From contig NZ_FTNF01000020.1 in NCBI RefSeq assembly GCF_900156065.1, positions 34,076-98,075 of the forward strand: 64,000 nt of DNA, read 5' to 3'. This document shows positions 26,122 through 34,363 of the stretch, piece after piece. Both the position numbers and the translations under genes were made by a program. How positions within the stretch are numbered: the first letter of the stretch is position 1; each line of letters starts with the position of its first letter. Under the pieces are notes generated by a model that worked only from the letters and a program-made list of their open reading frames with translations, had not been told where the DNA came from and searched no databases. The stretch is from Micromonospora avicenniae (GTDB lineage Bacteria > Actinomycetota > Actinomycetes > Mycobacteriales > Micromonosporaceae).

Positions 26122-26208
26122 CCGCCGTGATCGACTCGCTTTCCTGAAGCCGGGCGTCCCGGACGCCTCGACGGCCCGCCTTCGAGGAACCCGAGTTGAT
26201 CACGGCGG
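26122..26208. repeat. Palindromic intergenic repeat, copy A
   Basis: An imperfect 87-base inverted repeat: outer arms CCGCCGTGATCGACTCG and its near-complement ending ...TTGATCACGGCGG, inner arms TTCCTGAAGCCGGGC and GCCCGCCTTCGAGGAA. It has the same GATCGACTCG...TTCC...GAAG-CGGGC layout as copies B (33702-33772) and C (34364-34440). It fills the gap between ridA and the convergent membrane gene and may act as a terminator. Confidence 0.75.
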
Positions 26209-26249
26209 CGCCGACCTGCCCGGGGACGGGGCGGTGGAGACGGGCGAGG

Positions 26250-28475
26250 TCAGGAGGTCTCGGTGCGGAGCCGCTCGGCGAGTTCCCGGACCGACTCGGT
26301 GAGCCGGTCGTCGGACTCGCCCGGCCAGTGCCCGAAGATCGGCGGTGGCACGCTGTCGCTCGGCGGAGGAACCACGTCACGCGGGTCGATCTGCCGCCGG
26401 TCCACCGTCGCCGCCGGGTCGTCCGGGCGCGTCGGGTCGCCGGGCCGGTTGGGGGAGAAGATCCAACTGCCGATCTGGTCGGTGTCCCGCCAGATGTTGA
26501 TCCACCGCCAGCCGACCCGCCTGCCCACCTCCCGGAGCACACTCTCGTCGACGTACGCGGGGAACAGGGGGCCGTAGAGCCGGCGCAACGGCGAGCCGTA
26601 GGTGAGCAGGGCGACCCGGCTCCCCACCCGTTCCGGCAGCTGCAGCACGGCCGCCGCGAGCAGCACCGACCCGTGGCTGTGCCCGGAGAGCAGCACCCGG
26701 TTACCCTGTCCGACCAGGTAGGTGATCCGCTGGGTCAGCTCGGGCACCGCCCGCTCGGCGTAGCACGGCGGCGCGAAGGGGTGGGTGCCGCGCGGCCAGA
26801 AGGTGCCCAGGTCCCAGATCACGCCGACGTACCGGCGGAACTCGACGGTCCGGTACGCGAAGATGCCGCCGACGACCAGGCCGAGGAGGATGGCGGCGAT
26901 CACGTAGCTGCCCACGCCGAGGAAGAAGTTCACCAGGTCGCCGGGGATCCCGATGTAGCCCTGGATGACGTCCGCCGGGAACCGCCCCATGAGCCCGAGG
27001 GCACTGGTTGCCAGCCCCAGGCCGATGAGGCAGGCGTAGACCATGGTGATCGGCTCCAGGTGTTCGGTGAACCGGGCCCGGGCGATGGTCCGCTCGACCT
27101 GTCGCAGTCGTGGCGCCGCCTTCGGCGGAGCGTCGGGGAAGTCCCGGGCGACGATATCGGCGGCGGCGCGGTACCTGCCCCGGGCGGAGACGACGGTGAC
27201 CAGCCCCGCGACGACCAGCGCGCCGAGCACCGCCAGCACGAACCCGAAGATCGCCCACTTGTAGGCCGGCGGTGGACTGATGACGGCGCGTGCCGCGGTC
27301 GGCTCTTCGCGGTTCAGCAGGTCCGCGATCCGATAGACCAGTTCGGAGGAGAACGCCACCGCCAGCCCGGTGGCGACCGCCGCGATGGCAGGTGCGCCCC
27401 AACCTCGCCGTCTGCTCCGCAGCCCGCGGTGGCGCAGCACGACGAGCCCGATGCCGGCCAGCAGCAGCGTCTGGGCGACGAAGACCCACGCCAGGAAGGC
27501 CCCGTAGCGCGGCAGACCGATCCCCGGGGGCCACGGCGCCGGGTCGAGCAGGACGACCAGCACGACCAGCACGGTCAGTCCGCAGGTGAACGTGCGCAGC
27601 ATCCGCGTGACGGCATCCGCCGTGGGGCGGGGTTCCGGGTGGTCTATCAGGTTCCGGGCGCAGATCAGCGCGATACATGCCGCCAGGACCGCGCCGACCA
27701 GCACCCCCAGCACCAGCGTCACGACGGAGACGCCGGGGCTGAGGCGGGCGGCGAGCAGGCTCGCGTCGAGAGTGGCGAACGCGGTCGCGACGTGGATCGA
27801 GCGCAGCCGCCCGACGAGTGGGGCCGAGTCCCATCTGCCCACCGCAGCGAGCTGGTACGGGCCGGAACCGGTGGTCTTCGGCGCGTGGAAGGCGCTGAAC
27901 GGCCGACCGGGCCGAGCGCTGAGCCACCAGATCAGGGCGATGGCTCCGATCGGGATCAGACTGAGCACCGCCAGGCGCAGCCCGGTCGGCTGCGTGCCCA
28001 GCCAGGACAGCCAGTCCCGGTCCCGGACGCAGCGTGGGGAGGCCATGCACTGCCAGGCGACCAGGTCCAGCGCGGCCCCGACGATCGAGAGCACGTAGAG
28101 CGCGGTCAGGGTGAGCCCGAGTATCCGGCACAGCACCTTCATCATGGTGTGCGAGCCGGTGGGGTTCGGACGCATCCACGCCGCCACGTTGCAGAGCATG
28201 AACGGAAGCAGGAAGACCAGCGACAGCGTCCGCACCGCGGTGCCGGAGGGCAGGTCGCTCCAGCGGTACGCCTCCACCGTGACGCCGCCCGGGCCACAGC
28301 TGTCGGGGTAGCCGGGCCGCGGGCGGAAGAAGCCGCCGTTGCTGTCCCCGGCGACCTGGTACGCGTGCGGCCGGTCCAACACCTGCTCGGGGCCCGCACC
28401 TGAGACCCCGTGCACCCGCAGCTCCACGACCTCGCCGGTCTCCGCCGGCCCGGCCGTTGACGGCGTCTCCGACAT
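26250..28475 (-). CDS. Polytopic membrane protein with alpha/beta-hydrolase (lipase-like) domain
   Basis: A 741-residue protein. The N-terminus has VVELRVHGVSGAGPEQVLD, like the first strand and oxyanion region of a lipase. About eight hydrophobic segments follow between residues ~85 and ~560 (for example AVRTLSLVFLLPFMLCNVA and VSVVTLVLGVLVGAVLAAC). The C-terminal ~200 residues contain RVLLSGHSHGSVLLAAAVLQL, a G-x-S-x-G nucleophile elbow, then NIWRDTDQIGSW (possible Asp) and FGHWPG (possible His). So a lipase-type domain seems split around or joined to the membrane part. ATG 28475 has a G-rich site upstream. Function unknown; no characterised relative is recognised. Confidence 0.75.
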   Translation of the reverse strand: MSETPSTAGPAETGEVVELRVHGVSGAGPEQVLDRPHAYQVAGDSNGGFFRPRPGYPDSCGPGGVTVEAYRWSDLPSGTAVRTLSLVFLLPFMLCNVAAWMRPNPTGSHTMMKVLCRILGLTLTALYVLSIVGAALDLVAWQCMASPRCVRDRDWLSWLGTQPTGLRLAVLSLIPIGAIALIWWLSARPGRPFSAFHAPKTTGSGPYQLAAVGRWDSAPLVGRLRSIHVATAFATLDASLLAARLSPGVSVVTLVLGVLVGAVLAACIALICARNLIDHPEPRPTADAVTRMLRTFTCGLTVLVVLVVLLDPAPWPPGIGLPRYGAFLAWVFVAQTLLLAGIGLVVLRHRGLRSRRRGWGAPAIAAVATGLAVAFSSELVYRIADLLNREEPTAARAVISPPPAYKWAIFGFVLAVLGALVVAGLVTVVSARGRYRAAADIVARDFPDAPPKAAPRLRQVERTIARARFTEHLEPITMVYACLIGLGLATSALGLMGRFPADVIQGYIGIPGDLVNFFLGVGSYVIAAILLGLVVGGIFAYRTVEFRRYVGVIWDLGTFWPRGTHPFAPPCYAERAVPELTQRITYLVGQGNRVLLSGHSHGSVLLAAAVLQLPERVGSRVALLTYGSPLRRLYGPLFPAYVDESVLREVGRRVGWRWINIWRDTDQIGSWIFSPNRPGDPTRPDDPAATVDRRQIDPRDVVPPPSDSVPPPIFGHWPGESDDRLTESVRELAERLRTETS

Positions 28476-28643
28476 AGGCCCCCCGGAGGTGTCTACGGCA
28501 GCCCGGGCCGCGGCGCCCCGCCGGCGCCCGGCCCCGGTTACCCGCCCGGACGCCCGGTAATCGTCCTGGTGGCCCGCTATCACGCCTCTTTCCGGGTGCT
28601 CCCCGCCCAGGTGCCGGTGACCGATGGTGAGCGAGGTGGTTTC

Positions 28644-30311
28644 ATGGGCGCCATGGCGAACCCGGTGATCCTGACCGTCGACGACGACCCGGTGGTCTCC
28701 CGCGCGGTGGCGCGCGACCTCCGTCGGCGCTACGGCGAGCGCTATCGGGTGATCCGTGCCGGCTCGGGCCCGGAGGCGCTGGACGCGCTGCGCGAGATCA
28801 AGCTGCGCGGTGAGCAGGTGGCGTTGCTGCTCGCCGACCACCGGATGCCGGAGATGACCGGCATCGAGTTCCTCGAGGCGGCGATGGATCTCTTCCCCGC
28901 CGCCCGACGGGTGCTGCTCACCGCGTACGCGGACACGGACGCCGCGATCGAGGCGATCAACGTCGTCGACCTGGACCACTACCTGCTCAAGCCCTGGCAC
29001 CCGCCGGAGGAGAAGCTCTACCCGGTGATGGACGGGCTGCTGGAGGCGTGGGCGGCCACTCCCGACGCGGCGCTGACCGAGATCCGGGTGGTGGGGCACC
29101 GCTGGTCCGCCCCCTCGTTCAAGATCCGTGACTTCCTGGCCCGCAACCTCATCCCGTACCGGTGGCTGCTCACCGACGACCCGGAGGGCGCCCGGCTGCT
29201 CGCCGCCGCCGGCGCCAGCGAGACGGACGTGCCGCTGGTGGTGACCGCCGAGGGCAAGACGCTGATCGCCCCGTCGGCGGCCGAGCTGGCCAGCGTGGTG
29301 GGGCTCGCCGTGGAGCCGACCACCGACTTCTACGACGTGGTGGTGGTCGGCGGCGGCCCGGCCGGCCTCGGCTCGGCCGTGTACGCGGCGTCGGAGGGCC
29401 TGCGTACGGTGCTCGTGGAGCGCCGCGCCACCGGCGGGCAGGCCGGGCAGAGCAGCCGGATCGAGAACTACCTGGGCTTTCCCGACGGCGTCTCCGGCGC
29501 CCAGCTCACCGACCGGGCGCGCCGGCAGGCGCTCAAGTTCGGCGCCGAGTTGCTCAGCACCCGGGAGGTGATCGGATTGACCGAGGCGGGCGGGGCCCGC
29601 CTGCTCCGCTTCGGCGACGGCACCGAGATCGCCGCGCACACCGTGGTGCTCGCCACCGGCGTCTCCTACCGGGTGCTCGACGCCCCGGGCGTGGGCGACT
29701 TCACCGGTCGGGGCGTCTTCTACGGAGCCGTATCCACCGAGGCGCCGAACTGCGTCGACCAGGAGGTCTACATCGTCGGCGGGGCGAACTCCGCCGGTCA
29801 GGCGGCGGTGTTCTTCTCCCGCTACGCCGCCCGGGTGCACCTGGTGGTCCGGGGTCCCGACCTGACCGCGTCGATGTCGCGTTACCTGATCGACCAGTTG
29901 GAGCAGAGTGACCGGATCACCGTGCACCCGCACACGCAGGTGGTGGGCGCGGCTGGCGGCGACCACCTGGAGCGGATCACCCTCTGCGACTCCCGTACCG
30001 GCGAGGTGCGTACCGCCGAGACCTCCTGGCTGTTCGTCTTCATCGGCGCGGAGCCGCGGACGGACTGGCTGGACGGGGTGCTGCTGCGTGACGAGCGCGG
30101 CTTCATCATCACCGGGCCCGACCTGGTCACCGACGGAAAGCCACCATCCGGCTGGTCGCTGTCGCGCGACCCGTACCACCTGGAGACCAGCCTGCCGGGG
30201 GTCTTCGCCGCCGGCGACGTGCGCTCCCAGTCGGTGAAGCGGGTCGCCTCCGCCGTGGGCGAGGGAGCCATGGCCGTCTCGCTGGTGCACCGCTACCTGG
30301 AGGCGCAGTGA
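28644..30311 (+). CDS. Response-regulator receiver fused to thioredoxin-reductase-like flavoprotein
   Basis: A 555-residue fusion. Residues 5-~125 form a receiver domain: VDDDP (13-16), phospho-acceptor Asp65 in ADHRMPEMTG, T in VLLTAYAD and Lys in LLKPW. Residues ~150-230 resemble a thioredoxin/glutaredoxin-like linker without C-x-x-C. From ~233 a TrxR fold follows: VVVVGGGPAGLGSAVYAASEG (FAD), RIENYLGFPDG, VYIVGGANSAGQAA (NADPH) and GVFAAGDVR (FAD). The TrxR C-x-x-C is replaced by YGAVSTEAPNC, so it cannot be a canonical disulphide reductase. ATG 28644 has GAGG 7 bases upstream. The stop overlaps the kinase GTG (GTGA), so the kinase is the likely phosphodonor. Confidence 0.9.
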   Translation: MGAMANPVILTVDDDPVVSRAVARDLRRRYGERYRVIRAGSGPEALDALREIKLRGEQVALLLADHRMPEMTGIEFLEAAMDLFPAARRVLLTAYADTDAAIEAINVVDLDHYLLKPWHPPEEKLYPVMDGLLEAWAATPDAALTEIRVVGHRWSAPSFKIRDFLARNLIPYRWLLTDDPEGARLLAAAGASETDVPLVVTAEGKTLIAPSAAELASVVGLAVEPTTDFYDVVVVGGGPAGLGSAVYAASEGLRTVLVERRATGGQAGQSSRIENYLGFPDGVSGAQLTDRARRQALKFGAELLSTREVIGLTEAGGARLLRFGDGTEIAAHTVVLATGVSYRVLDAPGVGDFTGRGVFYGAVSTEAPNCVDQEVYIVGGANSAGQAAVFFSRYAARVHLVVRGPDLTASMSRYLIDQLEQSDRITVHPHTQVVGAAGGDHLERITLCDSRTGEVRTAETSWLFVFIGAEPRTDWLDGVLLRDERGFIITGPDLVTDGKPPSGWSLSRDPYHLETSLPGVFAAGDVRSQSVKRVASAVGEGAMAVSLVHRYLEAQ

Positions 30312-31765
30312 CCACCCCGAACGGCCGGTTGGGGCCGGAGCAGCTGCGTACCCTGTTCCTGTTCGAGACGCTCGACGACGACCAGCTGGCCTGGCTCGCG
30401 GAGTGCGGGCGGGTGGAGCGACGGGCCGGCGGGACGTTGGTGTACGGCGAGGGCGAGGCCGCGACCTGCTTCTTCGTCCTGCTCTCCGGCACCGTGACGC
30501 TCAGCCGGCGGGTGGCCGAGGACGAGGTCGAGCTGAACCGCACCTCGCAGCGGGGGGTGTACGGCGGAGCCACCCAGGCGTACATCGTCGAAGAGACCGA
30601 GCAGACCTACCGCAACACGATGCGCGCGATCACCGACGCCGAGTTCTTCGTGCTCCCCGCGGAGAACTTCGCGCGGGCCGTGCGCACCTGGTTCCCGATG
30701 GCGATGCACCTGCTGGAGGGGCTGTTCATCGGGATGCGGAACAGCCAGACCCTCGTCGGTGAGCGGGAGCGGCTGCTCGCCCTCGGCTCGCTCTCGGCCG
30801 GCCTCACCCACGAGCTGAACAATCCGGCCGCGGCGGCGGTCCGGGCGACCTCGGTGCTGCGCGACCGGGTGGCCGGGATGCGGAGCAAGCTCGCGATGAT
30901 CGCCGACGGTCGCCTCGACGGCAGCGCGCTGCACCGCCTGGTGGAGTTGCAGGAGGAGGCGGTGGCGCGGGTGGTGACCGCGCCGAAGCTCAGCCCGATG
31001 GCCGTCGCCGACGCCGAGGACGCGCTCACCGACTGGCTGGACGAGCGCGGGGTACGGGCCGCCTGGGATCTGGCGCCGATCCTGGTCGGCGGCGGCGCGG
31101 ACACCGAGTGGCTGACCCGGGTACAGACGATCGTCGGACCGGCCGACCTGGAGGCGGCCATCCGGTGGCTCACCTACACCGTCGAGACCGAGCTGCTGAT
31201 GCGGGAGATCGGCGAGGCGGTCACCCGGATCTCCGGCCTGGTCGGTGCCGCCAAGCAGTACTCGCAGCTGGACCGGGCGCCGTTCCAGGTGGTCGACGTG
31301 CACGACCTGCTCGACGCCACGCTCGTGATGTTCAAGGCCAAGATTCCCGCCGGGGTCAAGCTCGTGAAGGAGTACGACCGGAGCCTGCCGCAGGTGCCGG
31401 CGTACGCGGCGGAGCTGAACCAGGTCTGGACCAACCTGGTCGACAACGCGCTGGGCGCGATGGGCGACAAGGGGACGCTGACCGTACGCACCGAGCGGGC
31501 GGGTGACCTGCTCGCCGTGGAGATCGCCGACACCGGGCCGGGAATCCCGCCGGAGGTGCGTCCGCGCATCTTCGAGCCGTTCTTCACCACGAAACCGGTG
31601 GGCAGCGGCACGGGTCTCGGACTGGACATCTCGTACCGGATCGTCGTGCACAAGCACCACGGCGACATCCGGGTGCGCAGCGAGCCGGGCGACACGGTCT
31701 TCCGGGTGCTGCTGCCGCTCACCGTCGAGCGCCCGCCCACGCCCGATCCGCTCCCCGCGCCCTGA
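30308..31765 (+). CDS. Cyclic-nucleotide-binding-domain histidine kinase
   Basis: A 485-residue soluble sensor kinase. Residues ~15-130 are a CAP-ED/cNMP-binding-like domain (FETLDDDQLAWLAECG, then GEGEAATCFFVLLSGTVTL). The dimerisation helix carries the H-box LGSLSAGLTHELNNPAAAA (phospho-acceptor His near residue 168); the catalytic domain has N-box NQVWTNLVDNALGAM, G1 DTGPGIP, F-box FEPFFTT and G2 GTGLGLDIS. It is coupled by GTGA to the receiver-flavoprotein gene, which makes a dedicated pair. The sensed ligand is unknown; redox or nucleotide sensing is inference. Confidence 0.92.
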   Translation: MTTPNGRLGPEQLRTLFLFETLDDDQLAWLAECGRVERRAGGTLVYGEGEAATCFFVLLSGTVTLSRRVAEDEVELNRTSQRGVYGGATQAYIVEETEQTYRNTMRAITDAEFFVLPAENFARAVRTWFPMAMHLLEGLFIGMRNSQTLVGERERLLALGSLSAGLTHELNNPAAAAVRATSVLRDRVAGMRSKLAMIADGRLDGSALHRLVELQEEAVARVVTAPKLSPMAVADAEDALTDWLDERGVRAAWDLAPILVGGGADTEWLTRVQTIVGPADLEAAIRWLTYTVETELLMREIGEAVTRISGLVGAAKQYSQLDRAPFQVVDVHDLLDATLVMFKAKIPAGVKLVKEYDRSLPQVPAYAAELNQVWTNLVDNALGAMGDKGTLTVRTERAGDLLAVEIADTGPGIPPEVRPRIFEPFFTTKPVGSGTGLGLDISYRIVVHKHHGDIRVRSEPGDTVFRVLLPLTVERPPTPDPLPAP

Positions 31766-31815
31766 CCATCCCCGTCGGTCGCCTCCGCCGAGCCCGGTGG
31801 GGACGATCCGCACTG

Positions 31816-31846
31816 TTGACCTCCAGTGCACTCGAACTCCTAGCGT
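31816..31846 (+). promoter_or_regulatory. MerR-type promoter of the aldo/keto reductase gene
   Basis: TTGACC (31816-31821) and TAGCGT (31841-31846) are separated by 19 bases, two more than optimal, and the spacer is centred on the perfect dyad AGTGCACT within CTCCAGTGCACTCGAA. A long spacer with a central palindrome is the signature of promoters activated by MerR-family regulators, which untwist the DNA. No merR gene lies in the window. Confidence 0.65.
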
Positions 31847-31905
31847 GAAACGTACGCCCGCCGGGTCCACCGGCGGGCATCCGTACGACGACGGGGAGTT
31901 CAGGC

Positions 31906-32952
31906 ATGCGTTACCGTGTTCTCGGCGGCACCGGCATCGAGGTCAGCGTCCATGCGCTCGGCGCGATGATGTTCGGCGCGGTCGGCAACCCGGACCACGA
32001 CGAGTGTGTTCGGATCATCCACTCCGCCCTCGACCGCGGGATCAATCTCGTCGACACCGCCGACATGTACTCCGCGGGCGAGTCCGAGGTCATTGTCGGC
32101 AAGGCGTTGCGTGGTCGCCGGGACGAGGTCGTGCTCGCCACCAAGGTCCACTTTCCGATGGGGGAGGGGCCCAACCGTGGCGGCAACTCGCGGCGCTGGA
32201 TCGTGCGGGCCGTCGAGGACAGTCTCCGGCGGCTGGGCACCGACTGGATCGACCTCTACCAGGTGCACCGGCCGGACCACACCACCGATGTCGAGGAGAC
32301 CCTCGGCGCCCTCACCGACCTGCTCCGGGCGGGCAAGATCCGGGCGTTCGGCTGCTCCACCTTTCCGGCGGAGGAGATCGTGGAGGCGCAGCACGTCTCG
32401 GAACGGCGCGCGCTCGGCCGGTTCCGTACCGAGCAGTCGCCGTACTCGCTGCTCGCCCGAGGCATCGAGACGGACGTGCTGCCGGTCTGCCAGCGGTACG
32501 GCATGGGAGTGCTCACCTGGAGCCCGCTCGCGTCGGGCTTCCTCTCCGGGCGGTACCGCGAGGGACGCCCCGCCGACCTGAGCAGCGGCCGGGCCACCCT
32601 CACTCCGGCCCGCTTCGACCCGGCCATTGCGGGTAACGCCGCCAAGTACCGGGCCGTCGAGGAGCTGGTGGCCCTGGCCGAGCAGCTCGGCTGCACGCTG
32701 CCGCAGCTGGCGGTGGCGTTCCCCGCGACGCATCCGGCGGTCACCTCCGTGCTCATCGGACCGCGCACCATGGCCCAGCTCGACGGCCTGCTGGCCGGCG
32801 CCGAGCTGACCCTCGACGACGCCGCGCTCGACCGGATCGACGAGATCGTCAAGCCGGGCACCAACCTGTACACGGCCGACGGCGCCTGGCGTCCGCCGGC
32901 GCTCGACCCGGGGCGTCGTCGCCGCCCGGTGGCCGACCGCGCCGCCGCCTGA
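31906..32952 (+). CDS. Aldo/keto reductase
   Basis: A 348-residue AKR. The catalytic tetrad is visible as Asp and Tyr in DTADMYSAGESE, Lys in LATKVHF and His in YQVHRPD. The C-terminal NADPH-site block PAVTSVLIGPRTMAQLDG is typical. It reduces aldehydes or ketones with NADPH; similarity to the YajO/potassium-channel-beta-like group is suggested by LGAMMFG and the overall length. GGGGAG lies 7 bases before ATG 31906. The MerR-type promoter upstream suggests induction by a small molecule or electrophile. The last ~20 residues are Arg/Ala rich and not conserved. Confidence 0.92.
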   Translation: MRYRVLGGTGIEVSVHALGAMMFGAVGNPDHDECVRIIHSALDRGINLVDTADMYSAGESEVIVGKALRGRRDEVVLATKVHFPMGEGPNRGGNSRRWIVRAVEDSLRRLGTDWIDLYQVHRPDHTTDVEETLGALTDLLRAGKIRAFGCSTFPAEEIVEAQHVSERRALGRFRTEQSPYSLLARGIETDVLPVCQRYGMGVLTWSPLASGFLSGRYREGRPADLSSGRATLTPARFDPAIAGNAAKYRAVEELVALAEQLGCTLPQLAVAFPATHPAVTSVLIGPRTMAQLDGLLAGAELTLDDAALDRIDEIVKPGTNLYTADGAWRPPALDPGRRRRPVADRAAA

Positions 32953-33089
32953 CCGCTGCCGGCGGCGTCGCCGCCTGACCGCCGCCCGAACGTCGCCGCC
33001 CGACCGTCGCCGCCTGACTGTCGGCGGCGGTCGTGGCGTCGCTGTCGGTGTCGAGGCGGCACGCGGTGCAGCCGACGCGATGCCTGGCG

Positions 33090-33167
33090 TCGCCAGGAGG
33101 GCGGCTTCAGCGGGTGTGGTGCGCGGCCTCGCCAGGAGGCCGGCCTCAGCGGATGTGGTGCGCGGCC
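33090..33167. repeat. Tandem 39-bp duplication at the NUDIX gene 3' end
   Basis: Bases 33090-33128 and 33129-33167 are two copies of the same 39-bp unit (TCGCCAGGAGG...GTGGTGCGCGGCC) with about four mismatches. The second copy holds the NUDIX stop codon (33146-33148) and last codons, so the first is a decayed duplicate just beyond the stop. The rest of the 193-base gap (32953-33145) is low-complexity GCC/GTC-rich sequence with no gene seen. Confidence 0.85.
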
Positions 33168-33661
33168 AGGAAGTCGGCGAGCACCCGGGTGTGCGTGTCG
33201 AAGGCGAGCTCCGTCGGTTCGGTGAGGACCAGCCACTCGGTGGCCTCCTCGGTCGGCGCCGACGCGGGCAGGTCCTCGGCGCGTTGCTCGGGCAGCACGC
33301 CGAAGACCATCATCGTGCCGCCGCGTGGGGCGCCATGCACGGCGAAGAGCGTGGCGTCCTGCGCCGCCGCGAGCAGGCCGGTCTCCTCCCGCAGCTCCCG
33401 GACCAGTGCCTCGTTCCACTCCTCGCCGTACTCGATGAAGCCCCCGGGCAGGGCGAGTTGCCCGCGGGCGGGCTCGATGTCCCGCCGGACCACCACCACG
33501 CCGAGGCCGGCGGCGGTGCGGACCGGGAGCACCGCGACCGCGACCGGGAGCGGGTTGCGCCAGACCGTCTGCCCGCAGACCGGGCAGACCCGCGGCCAGC
33601 CGGCCGCCGCCGGGTAGGCGGCTCCGCAGAAGGAACAGTGGGAGTACGGCGCACCGGTCAT
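33146..33661 (-). CDS. NUDIX hydrolase with N-terminal zinc ribbon
   Basis: A 171-residue protein. Two C-x-x-C knuckles (CSFCG at residues ~9-13 and CPVCG at ~27-31) form a zinc ribbon, followed by the Nudix box GGFIEYGEEWNEALVRELREETGL (pattern G-x5-E-x7-R-E-x-x-E-E-x-G). The layout resembles ADP-ribose/NADH-type Nudix enzymes, but the NudC SQPWPFPxS tail is not seen. Substrate not decided. ATG 33661 is taken; the open frame further upstream is the palindromic repeat copy B. A NADAR-domain gene lies directly upstream on the same strand, another nucleotide/ADP-ribose-related family. Confidence 0.9.
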   Translation of the reverse strand: MTGAPYSHCSFCGAAYPAAAGWPRVCPVCGQTVWRNPLPVAVAVLPVRTAAGLGVVVVRRDIEPARGQLALPGGFIEYGEEWNEALVRELREETGLLAAAQDATLFAVHGAPRGGTMMVFGVLPEQRAEDLPASAPTEEATEWLVLTEPTELAFDTHTRVLADFLAAHHIR

Positions 33662-33701
33662 GCCGCAGCACGTTACCCGCGGTCCGGCGTCCACTTCGAC
33701 C

Positions 33702-33772
33702 AAGGTCGACTCGTCTTCCAGTCGGTCCGTCTCGCTCTGACAGCCCGACTTGGTGGAAGCCGAGTCGATCAA
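33702..33772. repeat. Palindromic intergenic repeat, copy B
   Basis: Arms GGTCGACTCG...TTCCA...GTCGG and CAGCCCGACTTGG...CGAGTCGATC form an imperfect inverted repeat of the same family as copy C. It lies between the NADAR and NUDIX genes and includes the NADAR stop codon (33769-33771). Confidence 0.75.
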
Positions 33773-34335
33773 GTGACGCTGGTGTCGCGGAGGGTGTCGC
33801 GGGCGTCCATCAGGGCGAAGCCGAGCAGGTTGGCTCCGCGCCAGGCACCGGGATCGGCCGCCCGTGGGTCGTCGGCGGCGAGCCCGATGCCCCAGACGCG
33901 GTCCAGGGGGCTCGCCTCGACGAGCACCCGATCGCCGGTGCCGAGCAGGAAATCACGCAGCGCCGGGTGCTGGTCGAACTTGGCGACGCTGCCCGCTACC
34001 ACGATGCCGTAGCGGGCGGCCTCCCACCGCGCCTCGTCGAAGCCGCGGACCTGCCGGCCGAGCGACTTGGCGCGGTGCGGGTGGGTGGCGGCGAGGATCC
34101 TCTCGGCCGTCTCGGTGTCGCCGAAGAGCTGCGCCTTGTGCCACATCATCCAGTGCTCGGCCGTGGCGAAGGTGCGACCACCGTCGTCGAACGGGGCGGG
34201 CCACCACTGGCTCAGGCACCCGGCGCCGACCCTGCCGTCGCGCTGCGGCCGGTGGCCCCAGAAGAACAGGTAGCGCACGCGCTGCCCGGCGCGCACCGCG
34301 GCGGACAGGTCGTCGATCGATCGAGGGGACGGCAC
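33769..34335 (-). CDS. NADAR (YbiA-like) N-glycosidase-family protein
   Basis: A 188-residue NADAR protein. VRYLFFWGH at the start, LSQWWPAPF, FATAEHWMMWHKAQLFGD and the late WGIGLAADDP...GANLLGFALM are the family blocks. YbiA-type members cleave N-glycosidic bonds of riboflavin intermediates, and related NADAR proteins act on NAD/ADP-ribose derivatives. It starts at GTG 34335. Its ends are marked by two copies of one palindromic repeat: the stop lies in copy B and copy C begins 29 bases upstream of the start. Confidence 0.9.
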   Translation of the reverse strand: MPSPRSIDDLSAAVRAGQRVRYLFFWGHRPQRDGRVGAGCLSQWWPAPFDDGGRTFATAEHWMMWHKAQLFGDTETAERILAATHPHRAKSLGRQVRGFDEARWEAARYGIVVAGSVAKFDQHPALRDFLLGTGDRVLVEASPLDRVWGIGLAADDPRAADPGAWRGANLLGFALMDARDTLRDTSVT

Positions 34336-34363
34336 GGGCGCAGTCTGCCCGATGGCACTGACA

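Noticed and set aside
26196..28403. 735-codon plus-strand frame opposite the membrane hydrolase gene
   Set aside because: Highly charged, no motif, and it overlaps a minus-strand gene with clear membrane helices and a G-x-S-x-G site.
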